A stretch of DNA of 11,915 bases from assembly GCA_001275005.1 (NCBI GenBank), contig JWZX01001984.1, positions 1-11,915 on the forward strand, written 5' to 3'. Both the position numbers and the translations under genes were made by a program. The stretch comes from Chrysochromulina tobinii. Taxonomy: Eukaryota > Haptophyta > Prymnesiales > Chrysochromulinaceae. Positions 7,301 to 11,915 of this stretch are shown here, in pieces (within the stretch, counting starts at the first letter, position 1; every line of letters begins with the position of its first letter). The notes beneath the pieces were generated by a model. It was given only the letters and a program-made list of their open reading frames with translations. It made no database searches and was not told the origin of the DNA.

Positions 7301-7351
7301 CCGGACGACGCACCGGCGCAGTTCCACAAGAAGATGAAGAACAAGAAGTAG
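1317..7351 (+). CDS. Thirteen-exon PDZ-domain scaffold-like protein with coiled coils and a WW-like C-terminus
   Basis: My splice model, with every junction GT-AG and in frame, has exons 1317-2225, 2372-2683, 2894-2984, 3058-3105, 3267-3809, 3958-4277, 4509-4747, 5033-5174, 5260-6042, 6174-6254, 6343-6457, 6687-6891 and 7264-7351. It encodes about 1291 residues. Residues 45-140 are an Ala/Glu/Lys helix; 200-630 are uncharacterised, with Ala-rich and Ser/Pro stretches; 640-735 are a long Ala/Lys/Glu helix. PDZ1 (about 742-906) has WGIT as its GLGF-like strand and [10 protein letters not shown], but a helical insert (about 774-845) splits it. A K/A/E helix and a Pro/Ser/Thr linker follow. PDZ2 (about 1130-1213) has WGIT and [10 protein letters not shown]. 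Each PDZ is preceded by a YEPxY motif. Residues 1243-1270 resemble a WW domain whose second Trp is Ala (1267). PDZ domains normally bind C-terminal peptides, so a scaffold role is inferred. The partner is unknown. Exon 9 may start at 5227 instead. Confidence 0.75.
2226..2371 (+). other. Intron 1 of PDZ gene
   Basis: GT-AG, phase 0. The donor is AAG|GTGCCA and the acceptor CTCAG|GTGCAC, so intron and next exon both begin GTGC. It is filled with TGATGACCTC/TGATTGCCTC units; the last unit supplies CTGATTG plus a C-rich tract before the AG. Confidence 0.75.
2684..2893 (+). other. Intron 2 of PDZ gene, TGATGGCCAC array
   Basis: GT-AG, phase 0, donor GAG|GTGCGA, acceptor TTGGCAG|GTGTCC. From about 2697 to 2840 it is a tandem array of decamers of TGATGGCCAC, TGATGACCTC and TGATTGCCTC types. 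The exons either side join to a continuous frame. Confidence 0.75.
2985..3057 (+). other. Intron 3 of PDZ gene
   Basis: GT-AG, 73 bp, phase 1. Its first 17 nt match the first 17 nt of the following exon at 15 positions (both contain GTAGCGAGGGCG). It holds a GCATGCAAGTGCTCACCAC motif shared with introns 8, 10 and 11, and ends TTCACATTCACAG. Confidence 0.7.
3106..3266 (+). other. Intron 4 of PDZ gene, CCCTCCCGATTTGGAACAC repeats
   Basis: GT-AG, phase 1. It carries five copies of a CCCTCCCGATTTGGAACAC-like unit. The acceptor (CTCCCAATTTGGCAG) looks like a sixth, degenerate copy in which GGAAC became GGCAG. Intron and following exon both begin GTGAG. Confidence 0.7.
3810..3957 (+). other. Intron 5 of PDZ gene
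   Basis: GT-AG, phase 1. The donor region GTGAGCCAGATTGACGTTGA is tandemly duplicated (3810 and 3834, period 24). Use of the second donor would include an in-frame TGA, so the first is chosen. Then come TGATGACCTCT-like units, ending TTCCTCATCAG. The next exon starts GCGAG, close to the intron's GTGAG. Confidence 0.72.
4278..4508 (+). other. Intron 6 of PDZ gene with internal copy of exon 7 start
   Basis: GT-AG, phase 0, after TACACG. At 4444 to about 4468 there is a copy of the first 25 nt of exon 7 with a few mismatches, preceded by AAG. The rest is TGATGA/TGATTGCCTC units, ending CTGCCTCATCAG. The joined frame restores the YEPNY-TVTIN reading, parallel to the one before PDZ2. Confidence 0.75.
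4710..4849 (+). repeat. 86-bp-period duplication of exon 7 end and donor
   Basis: The segment 4710-4763 (end of exon 7, splice donor and first intron bases) recurs without mismatch at 4796-4849. Both copies carry the same GAGAAGTGATG donor context. Confidence 0.85.
4748..5032 (+). other. Intron 7 of PDZ gene with copies of both flanking exon ends
   Basis: GT-AG, phase 2, donor AGAA|GTGATG, acceptor CCTCATCAG|GTACGTGG. It contains a copy of the 3' end of exon 7 and an earlier copy of the 5' end of exon 8, each displaced by 86 bp. Using the earlier acceptor (exon from 4947) would run into TGA, so the later one at 5033 is chosen. Confidence 0.7.
4911..5082 (+). repeat. 86-bp tandem duplication of exon 8 acceptor and start
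   Basis: Units 4911-4996 and 4997-5082 match at 84 of 86 positions. Each contains CTGATTGCCTCCCTCATCAG followed by the exon 8 start GTACGTGGACAAGAAG. The first copy runs into TGA if read as exon. Confidence 0.88.
5175..5259 (+). other. Intron 8 of PDZ gene, introner-like core plus exon copy
   Basis: Starts AAG|GTACGTTGATTGCATGC. Its last 29 or so nt repeat the end of exon 8 (one clear mismatch in the shared CTCGCCTTCG.ATCGGGCC part). Two acceptors fit the frame. AAG|GTCG at 5260 (85-bp intron) restores a normal PDZ. CACCACAG|CGCG at 5227 (52-bp intron) would add 11 residues repeating the preceding segment. Confidence 0.65.
6043..6173 (+). other. Intron 9 of PDZ gene, begins with a copy of exon 10
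   Basis: GT-AG, phase 0. The first 25 nt of the intron (6043-6067) are identical to the first 25 nt of the next exon (6174-6198). A third copy, about 33 of 38 matching, lies at 6109-6146 after AAG. All three copies follow AG. Between them are CTGATGA/CTGATTGCCTCCCTCAT units. Confidence 0.8.
6255..6342 (+). other. Intron 10 of PDZ gene, introner-like core plus exon copy
   Basis: Starts AAG|GTACGTTGATTGCATGC like intron 8 and shares its core of about 55 bp. Its last 25 or so nt repeat the end of exon 10 with one G fewer in the G run. Only the AAG|GCGCC acceptor at 6342/6343 keeps the PDZ2 frame; the internal CACCACAG site would shift it. Confidence 0.68.
6451..6686 (+). repeat. Three tandem 81-bp units
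   Basis: Units start at 6451, 6532 and 6613; the third is shortened. Each contains TTGCATGCAAGTGCTCA. The period is a multiple of three, so one frame is open throughout ([20 protein letters not shown] repeated). Confidence 0.88.
6458..6686 (+). other. Intron 11 of PDZ gene, 81-bp tandem units
   Basis: GT-AG, phase 1, donor GATG|GTACGC, acceptor TGGCAG|GTACGG. It consists of nearly three 81-bp units starting GAGGATGGTACGCTGATTGCC (6451, 6532, 6613). Splicing restores the PDZ2 frame [11 protein letters not shown]. Without splicing the frame stays open through the repeats but is wrong afterwards. Confidence 0.72.
6892..7263 (+). other. Intron 12 of PDZ gene with duplicated donor and 43-bp array
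   Basis: Donor AGCGG|GTACGG at 6892; acceptor CATCACAG|GTACAA at 7263. It holds GATTGCATGCGT repeats (about 6906-6965), a copy of the exon 12 end with its donor (99 bp downstream), and four 43-bp units from 7091. Both donors keep the frame. The first is preferred because it gives a compact WW-like motif. Confidence 0.65.
7091..7262 (+). repeat. Four tandem 43-bp units inside intron 12
   Basis: Units start at 7091, 7134, 7177 and 7220: CTTGATTGGCCTCTGATGAC and onward, ending CCTCATCACA. Only the last is followed by G, making the CACAG acceptor; the others read CACAC. Confidence 0.9.
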
Positions 7352-7448
7352 TGTCTCGTGGCGCTTCTGCGCACTCGAGATTGCAATCTCGTGGCAAGAA
7401 GTAGTGTCTCGTGGCGCTTCTGGGCACTCGAGATTGCAATCTGCTACG
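7343..7448 (+). repeat. 53-bp tandem duplication spanning the PDZ stop codon
   Basis: AAGAAGTAGTGTCTCGTGGC occurs at 7343 and again at 7396, and similarity continues about 45 bp. The first copy carries the PDZ stop TAG (7349-7351). The palindrome GAGATTGCAATCTC sits at 7377-7390 and 7453-7466, with a 13-of-14 copy at 7430. Confidence 0.85.
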
Positions 7449-7622
7449 TATCGAGATTGCAATCTCGTGGCGCATCTTGGCACTCGTGTCGCGCCTTCCC
7501 TCCATCCTCAAGTGAGCCATCTCCTAATAAGGAAGGCAATGCTGGCCAGACTCTGAGGAGTCGGTTCCATATTAGGAATCGGTTCCAGAGGGCTGACCGG
7601 TTCCAGCGCTCGAGACAGCGCT

Positions 7623-7765
7623 CGGGAGATCTATCGGGGCAATCTCTCCTCGGGAGATCTATCGGGGCAATCTCGGGAGATCTATCGGGGCAATCTCGGG
7701 AGATCTATCGGGGCAATCTCGGGAGATCTATCGGGGCAATCTCGGGAGATCTATCGGGGCAATCT
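7623..7765 (+). repeat. Six-copy 23-bp tandem repeat
   Basis: Units CGGGAGATCTATCGGGGCAA plus TCT start at 7623, 7651, 7674, 7697, 7720 and 7743. The first two are separated by five extra bases (CTCCT), which also follow the last unit. There are no unique spacers, so it is not a CRISPR array. Confidence 0.92.
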
Positions 7766-7985
7766 CTCCTGGACCTCGGTGCTCCCATGCGAGATTCGCT
7801 CGGCGCCCCCGCCCCCATGTTGTGCTCTCATCTTGTGTGTATCGAGTGACTGAGTGCGGTGTGCTGTCATGCTGCTCTAGTTTCGTACTGTCCATGGTAC
7901 TGTCACTGTCTATCGCTGAGATGTCTGACACAACCGTGTTCATGTGTGAATAGTGGTGGGTGTCTGTAACCGATCATCACATGGT

Positions 7986-8071
7986 CGAGGTAGTCCGGTT
8001 GCCTTTCCGGGCAAGTATCCGGGTCGGACCAGTCGCGGACTCTGCTCCGTGACTGGACGACAGTGACCTCG
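7986..8071 (+). ncRNA. Candidate structured RNA (three-way junction)
   Basis: An outer helix CGAGGT (7986-7991) with ACCTCG (8066-8071) encloses two stacked hairpins. The first pairs GTCCG (7993-7997) with CGGAC (8025-8029) and, inside it, TTGCC (7999-8003) with GGCAA (8010-8014). The second pairs CAGTC (8030-8034) with GACTG (8051-8055) and CGGA (8036-8039) with TCCG (8046-8049). I checked it by eye against tRNA, 5S and U1-U6 hallmarks and it matches none. It may be an unknown ncRNA or a UTR structure. Transcription on either strand is unproven. Confidence 0.35.
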
Positions 8072-8168
8072 ATGGTGGTCCTTGTCTTTGTGCGTGTGCG
8101 CAGTGGCGCCAGTGCACAGCTCAGTGGAGCATACTAACAGTGAAACCAGTACGTCTTAGTACAGCAGC

Positions 8169-8501
8169 ATGTCAACTACTGGCGGCTCTTCAAGTTTAGA
8201 TAGACCACCAGACCCAGCAGGGGTTGGGTCTCAGCTGCACGCGCGACGTTACGATAACTCAGTGTTTTTCAGTCGCGCCCCCGGCCCGGTCACCGATGAG
8301 TATATACGAGTTGTTCTTAATATCGAGCGGTCTTCCCGACGGGCCGAACCTGGTTTTCCAACGTCCCGCCGTTGGGACCCCCTCGTCGAACGCGCTCGAG
8401 ATATTATATCCCGGCGGGGGGGTTGCATGATGGTCACCGCGGGTTCCAACGCCTTTCATCGCGGTCGACGAAACCCGCAGAGAGTTCTACATGATGTGTA
8501 G
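8169..8501 (+). CDS. Unassigned ORF, 110 residues, doubtful
   Basis: ATG at 8169 opens a 110-residue frame ending at TAG 8499-8501. It begins MSTTGGSSSLDRPPDPAGVG and has no domain I recognise. Its third-position GC is much lower than in the neighbouring genes. A second plus frame overlaps it and also looks protein-like (ATG at 8296 to TAG near 8506), but is broken by TGA at 8428-8430. Upstream, TACTAAC (8132-8138), then AG sites, resembles a canonical branch site, so 8169 could lie in a downstream exon of an unseen transcript. Possible explanations are a small gene, a decayed insert, or chance. Confidence 0.25.
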   Translation: MSTTGGSSSLDRPPDPAGVGSQLHARRYDNSVFFSRAPGPVTDEYIRVVLNIERSSRRAEPGFPTSRRWDPLVERARDIISRRGGCMMVTAGSNAFHRGRRNPQRVLHDV

Positions 8502-8644
8502 CACTTAGTCGGGCGGCGGCAGCGGCGGGAGGGGGGGGCGGGAACATGGGTGTGTGAGAGATAAAGAAATAGGGAATCGGCGTCTGGCATCATTCAGTCC
8601 ACGATTCAGTCGTCCTCCTGAGCAAAGGGACAGGGTACAGAGCG

Positions 8645-9748
8645 TCACGTTGGCAGCCCCAGAGGCAAGCGAGGCATCAGCACTCTTTCGAGGGGCGAGC
8701 AAGGCATCTGGCTGCTGACCTCATCGCTGAAGACGATCTCGTCGTCCTCGGCCTCGGCGGCGAGCTGAGCCTCGCGTTCACGCGTCCGTTTCATTTTGGC
8801 ATCAAGCTTCTCGCCCTCCTCTACACGCAGCGCGTCAACGTGCGCCCGGTCGAGCTCTACGGCCTGCGCATCGGCGACGAGGCGAAGGAAGAAGGCCTCG
8901 TTCTCTTCATTGTCGGGAAAGTGGCAAGTGTCGAGACGCAGCAGCTCGAGCATGATGTTGACGTCTGATGCCTTCAGCGCGAGGAGCTTGGGAGACAGTG
9001 TTTCGACGAGCGCCAGGGCGAACTTGAAGAGGAAGACGTAGCCCTCAGTGAGGAATGCCTCGATGTAGCGGAGAAGGGAAGCGTACGGAAGAACGTGCAC
9101 GCACAGTCCGATGAACCACTTGGAGGCATACGCCTCGGGCACGATGCACGCGCTTTGCAGCTTTGTGGCCACCGCTGGGAACCGCTCCTCCACGAGCCGG
9201 GCGTAGACCATTGCATCGCGCACGTACGCCTCCGGCGCGGCCTTCCAGTAGCCTGGCGTGTACCGCTGGTCATGCGTGAGGCGAAGCAAGATGCGCACGA
9301 TCGTCTCCGTGTCAAAGAAGAGCATGAGCAGCGAAGCCACGTAGCCGAGTCCCTGATGATAGTCGCGGTTCTCGGGCCAGACTCGTTTGAGCAGCTCGAT
9401 CATTTGCGTGCGGTGCCCTTCGTCCTGGAAGGTGCGCTCCGCATCTCGGAGGAAGATGCGAAGCGCAGCCTCGTCCTCACAGCCAGGATCGGCTTGGTCT
9501 GGCGGCAAGGTGGCACCGGCCAGCGCGGGCCACCCATCGAGGCGCGCGCGCCATCCGTCAGGAAGTCCTTCAGGGCTGAGGAAGCCAGCGTTACGACGCA
9601 ACAGCGGCGCGCCCTTTTCACGGTCGAAGAACCCAGGCACTGCTAGCAGGCCGCCACTCCTGCCGCCCGCGGAGATGGCCGAAGCGGTGGTCGCGGCGGT
9701 GGCCGAGGCGGCGCGGACCGCAGCCGCAGCTAGAAACGTGGCCGACAT
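8645..9748 (-). CDS. TBC-domain Rab GTPase-activating protein
   Basis: An intronless 367-residue frame. The TBC domain spans about residues 90-275. It keeps the dual-finger catalytic set: the arginine finger in LRDAERTF (Arg105) and the glutamine finger in YHQGLGYVASLL (Gln132). The later conserved block KWFIGLCVHVLPYASLLRYI with FLTEGYVFLFKFALAL follows. In this family the domain accelerates GTP hydrolysis by Rab GTPases at membranes. The first 50 or so residues are Ala/Ser/Arg/Thr-rich with almost no acidic residues and could be a transit-type leader. The C-terminus is acidic (EAEDDEIVFSDE). The ATG at 9748 is chosen, with G at -3; the frame continues upstream only to a GTG. It diverges from the AP2 gene. 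The target Rab is unknown. Confidence 0.88.
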   Translation of the reverse strand: MSATFLAAAAVRAASATAATTASAISAGGRSGGLLAVPGFFDREKGAPLLRRNAGFLSPEGLPDGWRARLDGWPALAGATLPPDQADPGCEDEAALRIFLRDAERTFQDEGHRTQMIELLKRVWPENRDYHQGLGYVASLLMLFFDTETIVRILLRLTHDQRYTPGYWKAAPEAYVRDAMVYARLVEERFPAVATKLQSACIVPEAYASKWFIGLCVHVLPYASLLRYIEAFLTEGYVFLFKFALALVETLSPKLLALKASDVNIMLELLRLDTCHFPDNEENEAFFLRLVADAQAVELDRAHVDALRVEEGEKLDAKMKRTREREAQLAAEAEDDEIVFSDEVSSQMPCSPLERVLMPRLPLGLPT

Positions 9749-9914
9749 GCCTTTCGAGTTTTCTGGGTTTTCACACACGGCATCAAGTTTCGAGGCGTCA
9801 GGGCAAGGCAGGTCGAGAAAGGATTGTGTTTACAGTAAGGAACTGTGCGGATTTCCATGAGTGGACATGATCAAGTTTTCGTGAAGTTTTTTGGATTGGC
9901 GGAAAAAGCAAAGC
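9749..9914. promoter_or_regulatory. Short divergent promoter region between TBC and AP2 genes
   Basis: Only 166 bp separate the two start codons, so both promoters must share it or overlap the coding ends. It is A/T-richer than the genes (for example GTGAAGTTTTTTGGATTGG just before the AP2 start). No clear TATA box or known motif was identified. Confidence 0.5.
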
Positions 9915-11312
9915 ATGCCGTCTTTCTTGCGAAGCGCGAGCTTCTTGCCGAGCGGCTACACATCGGTCAAGGAGCAGTGGAAAAAGCGGGATGACGGCAG
10001 CCCGCCACGAACCGACCCACGCAAGGACATGTTCCCAGCAGAGCGAATCTCACCGCCCAGGTTTAGTCCATCTTTTAGCACGAGTCCAACAGGCAGTGAG
10101 CGCGGTCGTGGCCTGCGTGGGCCGCTCTCCCCTCGTTATCGCTATCCATCGCCGAGTCATCGATTGGGCTACCCATATAACTACTCGTATCCGCTGAGAC
10201 CGTTCTTTAGCGCACGCGAGACCATGCCTTCGCGAAAGCCACGCTACGCCGACCACGCAACCGAAGAGCCGGCCTCACCCTCGCCGTCGCAAAGCCTGTC
10301 GGCATCGAGCGAGAGAACCACTCTCGGCCGGCCGTGGTATTCTCCTCGCTTGGCTAGCAAGCGAGTTTCGGCGCCGAGCGCAGATGTGGTGCTTGGCGGC
10401 TCTCGCAAGAGTTACTGGCAGCAGCAGCATCAGCCGCAGCCGCAGCCGCAGCCGCAGCCGCAGCCACAGCCGCAGCCGCTCACAGCGGACGAGGCCAGGG
10501 CGGCAGCGGCGGCCGAGGGGCTCGAGCTGGAGCCGTCCTCGAGCAATGCGACGGGCTTCAAGGGCGTGAGCAAGAGCAGCGGCAGGTACGTCGCGAGGAT
10601 CCGGGAGAATGGCACGCAGCGCCACCTGGGTATCTTCGCGACGCCGGAGGAGGCGGCCTTGTGCTACGCAAGACGTGATAGGGCAAGGCGAGCGGCGGCA
10701 GAGGCGGGGGAGGCGACGGGCGACGGGCCGCAGCCGCTCACAGCGGACGAGGCCAGGGCGGCAGCGGCGGCCGAGGGGCTCGAGCTGGAGCCGTCCTCGA
10801 GCAATGCGACGGGCTTCAAGGGCGTGGTAAAGAGAGGTAGCAAGTACGTCACGAATATCCGGGAGAATGGCACCACGCGCCACCTTGGTAGATCCGTGAC
10901 GCCGGAGGAGGCGGCCTTGTGCTATGCGAGACATGTAAGGACGGTGGTGCGAGCGGCGGCGCTCACAGCGGACGATGGCCAGGGCGGGGTGGTGCCTCTG
11001 CCACCCAAGGCAGTAGCGGCTCTCCCATCCAAGGCAGTCACGCCTTCGAGTGCGCTCGCCGCAGAGACAGCGCCCACGACAGCGGCACCGGCACCGGCAC
11101 CGGCATCGGAGGCGGTCGATGACGAGGACGATGATCAGGTGATGCTGCCGAGTGTGTGGCAGGAGGCGCCCGATGTCGAAACGGAAGCTGCACTGGCACG
11201 GGCACCGGCATCGGAGGCGGTCGATGACGAGGACGATGATCAGGTGATGCTGCCGAGTGCGTGGCAGGACAGCACAGCCAGCGATGGCGCATGCGGTGGC
11301 GCATGCGCGTAA
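9915..11312 (+). CDS. Double AP2-domain putative transcription factor
   Basis: A 465-residue intronless frame from ATG 9915 to TAA 11310-11312. The N-terminal 165 residues are Ser/Pro/Arg/Tyr-rich and likely disordered. A Q(PQ)7 tract lies at 173-187. Two AP2-like domains follow (about 212-262 and 298-348), each with TGFKGV, a basic R/K-Y-V strand, IRENGT, RHLG and TPEEAALCYARR/H. This matches the AP2 pattern of three strands plus the EEAA helix. AP2 domains bind GC-rich DNA in plants, algae and apicomplexans, so sequence-specific regulation is inferred. The tail has acidic DDEDDDQVMLPS repeats (a possible activation region) and Ala/Pro linkers. Both AP2 units share the preceding helix LTADEARAAAAAEGLELEPS with identical DNA, which shows recent internal duplication. 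Confidence 0.85.
   Translation: MPSFLRSASFLPSGYTSVKEQWKKRDDGSPPRTDPRKDMFPAERISPPRFSPSFSTSPTGSERGRGLRGPLSPRYRYPSPSHRLGYPYNYSYPLRPFFSARETMPSRKPRYADHATEEPASPSPSQSLSASSERTTLGRPWYSPRLASKRVSAPSADVVLGGSRKSYWQQQHQPQPQPQPQPQPQPQPLTADEARAAAAAEGLELEPSSSNATGFKGVSKSSGRYVARIRENGTQRHLGIFATPEEAALCYARRDRARRAAAEAGEATGDGPQPLTADEARAAAAAEGLELEPSSSNATGFKGVVKRGSKYVTNIRENGTTRHLGRSVTPEEAALCYARHVRTVVRAAALTADDGQGGVVPLPPKAVAALPSKAVTPSSALAAETAPTTAAPAPAPASEAVDDEDDDQVMLPSVWQEAPDVETEAALARAPASEAVDDEDDDQVMLPSAWQDSTASDGACGGACA
10473..10925 (+). repeat. Internal 258-bp duplication of AP2 unit
   Basis: The stretch of about 95 nt starting CAGCCGCTCACAGCGGACGA is identical at 10473 and 10731 (offset 258, 86 codons). It covers the Ala-rich helix and the start of each AP2 domain. 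Downstream the two copies diverge moderately. Confidence 0.88.
11093..11270 (+). repeat. Internal 105-bp-period duplication of acidic tail
   Basis: About 70 nt encoding PASEAVDDEDDDQVMLPS(V/A)WQ occur at about 11097 and 11202. They have only one or two differences (GTGTGG versus GCGTGG codons). The offset of 105 preserves frame. Confidence 0.88.
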
Positions 11313-11470
11313 CGAGGGCGCCGCTAAGCCGTCTGTGTACATGTATAGCTGCTGAGTGCGTCTGTGTATAGCTTGTTAGCATGGGGGATTGTGCAATCGT
11401 GTTACGTGTACATGTAGATACACGATACAAGACACAACGTATACAAGACACAAGACCGACAAGACACAAG
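11313..11470 (+). other. Spacer between AP2 gene and downstream partial gene
   Basis: Balanced base composition, with GTGTAC/GTATAG-rich sequence and, just before the next ATG, an A/C-rich leader with ACAAGACACAA repeats. It probably holds the AP2 3' UTR and the next gene's promoter or 5' UTR. No clear signal beyond that. Confidence 0.45.
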
Positions 11471-11915
11471 ATGGCTGGAATTCCGTTCATCGAATCGATG
11501 GACCTGAAGGCAATCGCGGGAATGCATCCGACCACAGCGTGCTCAGCGTGCTCATCATGCTCATGGTGCTCAGCGAGTGAGCTCAGTGCGCTCTCATCAT
11601 GCTCATCATGCTCATTATGCTCGTGCATGCTCATCATGTCTAGTGTGCTCAGCGTCTTCATCATGCTCATGGTGCTCATCATGCTCAACATGCCCAGCTT
11701 GCCCATCATGCACATCTTGCTCATAATGCTCAGCTCGCTCAGCATGCTTTCCTGGGATCCGACAGGGCAATCAGCGGTGTGCACGCCGAGCATCGAGCGG
11801 CCTGTGCCGCTCAAGCTTCCGAGAGCGAGAGCAGCAGCTTGGATCAAGAGCGTAGCCGACGCAGCTGCGGCAGCTAGCGTTGCACACGCCAGGGCGATCT
11901 TCGGTGCACGTGCTG
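11471..11915 (+). CDS. Uncharacterised protein with Cys/Ser tract and hydrophobic segment, 5' part only
   Basis: An ATG at 11471 in good context (CACAAGATGG) opens a frame without stop to the window end, 148 residues. It begins MAGIPFIESMDLKAIAGMHP. Residues 24-52 are a Cys/Ser-rich tract from TGC-TCA repeats. Residues 53-93 are strongly hydrophobic (Met/Leu/Ile), from the same microsatellite read as ATG-CTC-ATC. Residues 94-148 look like ordinary coding sequence (LSWDPTGQSAVCTPSIERPV and onward, then an Ala-rich helix). The hydrophobic stretch could be a membrane anchor. Alternatively part of the microsatellite is an intron (for example ending GCTCAG at 11742). No family is recognised. It follows the AP2 gene by 158 bp on the same strand. 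Confidence 0.5.
   Translation, partial: MAGIPFIESMDLKAIAGMHPTTACSACSSCSWCSASELSALSSCSSCSLCSCMLIMSSVLSVFIMLMVLIMLNMPSLPIMHILLIMLSSLSMLSWDPTGQSAVCTPSIERPVPLKLPRARAAAWIKSVADAAAAASVAHARAIFGARA
11536..11740 (+). repeat. Imperfect GCTCATCAT microsatellite
   Basis: A degenerate array of TGCTCATCATGCTCA-like units with GCTCAGCG variants, about 200 bp, inside the open frame that starts at 11471. Single-base indels between units change its phase relative to codons. Confidence 0.85.

Larger units (their letters stand above)
7766..8644. other. Intergenic region between PDZ and TBC genes
   Basis: Base composition is more balanced than in the flanking genes. It includes the candidate RNA fold, the doubtful 110-residue ORF and a G-rich stretch (8509-8544). 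It should also contain the 3' UTR of the minus-strand TBC gene. No AATAAA polyadenylation signal was seen. Confidence 0.5.

Noticed and set aside
7623-7765. CRISPR-like repeat array
   Set aside because: Units are contiguous with no unique spacers, and the context is eukaryotic.
9749-9778. TBC start ten codons upstream at 9778
   Set aside because: That codon is GTG; the ATG at 9748 has a purine at -3 and is more likely in a eukaryote.
10275-11342. Long minus-strand frame opposite the AP2 gene
   Set aside because: Cys/Arg/Leu-rich shadow of the GC-rich AP2 coding strand; the plus strand encodes clear AP2 domains.
11038-11847. Minus-strand Met/Ser/His-rich frame
   Set aside because: It runs from the microsatellite into AP2 coding sequence; its repeats are those of the microsatellite.

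Overview
The window looks like nuclear DNA of a GC-rich single-celled eukaryote, most likely a microalga. The reasons are GT-AG spliceosomal introns, a Rab-GAP (TBC) gene, an AP2-type DNA-binding gene, a Dpy-30-like docking protein, and alanine- and lysine-rich coiled coils with strong G/C third-position use. A haptophyte is my best guess. A pelagophyte or another alga cannot be excluded from sequence alone.

Layout. Positions 1-863 (minus) hold a partial gene with a Dpy-30/RIIa-like motif; its 3' part runs off the left edge. A divergent promoter region (864-1316) separates it from a large plus-strand gene, 1317-7351. I resolve that gene into 13 exons and 12 introns encoding about 1291 residues. 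It has an uncharacterised N-terminal region, Ala/Glu/Lys-rich helices, two PDZ-type domains (the first split by a helical insert) and a C-terminal degenerate WW-like motif. Positions 7352-8644 hold tandem repeats, a strong candidate RNA fold (7986-8071) and an unassigned ORF region. An intronless minus-strand TBC gene (8645-9748) and an intronless plus-strand double-AP2 gene (9915-11312) form a second head-to-head pair. A further partial plus-strand gene starts at 11471 and runs off the right edge; a microsatellite inside it is read in two codon phases.

The most interesting biology is in the introns of the PDZ gene. Ten of the 12 downstream exons begin with GT, as the introns do. Several introns begin or end with copies of flanking exon sequence, the clearest being 25 identical nucleotides in intron 9. 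Two introns share a near-identical core of about 55 bp at non-equivalent places in the two PDZ domains. Many introns are filled with TGATGACCTC-like arrays that resemble tandem branch-site and polypyrimidine units. Together these suggest recent intron birth and expansion by tandem duplication and/or a small introner-like element. The flanking genes appear intronless.

No operon-like logic applies. The proteins suggest scaffolding (PDZ), vesicle traffic (TBC), transcription (AP2) and ciliary or chromatin docking (Dpy-30-like), with no evident shared pathway.
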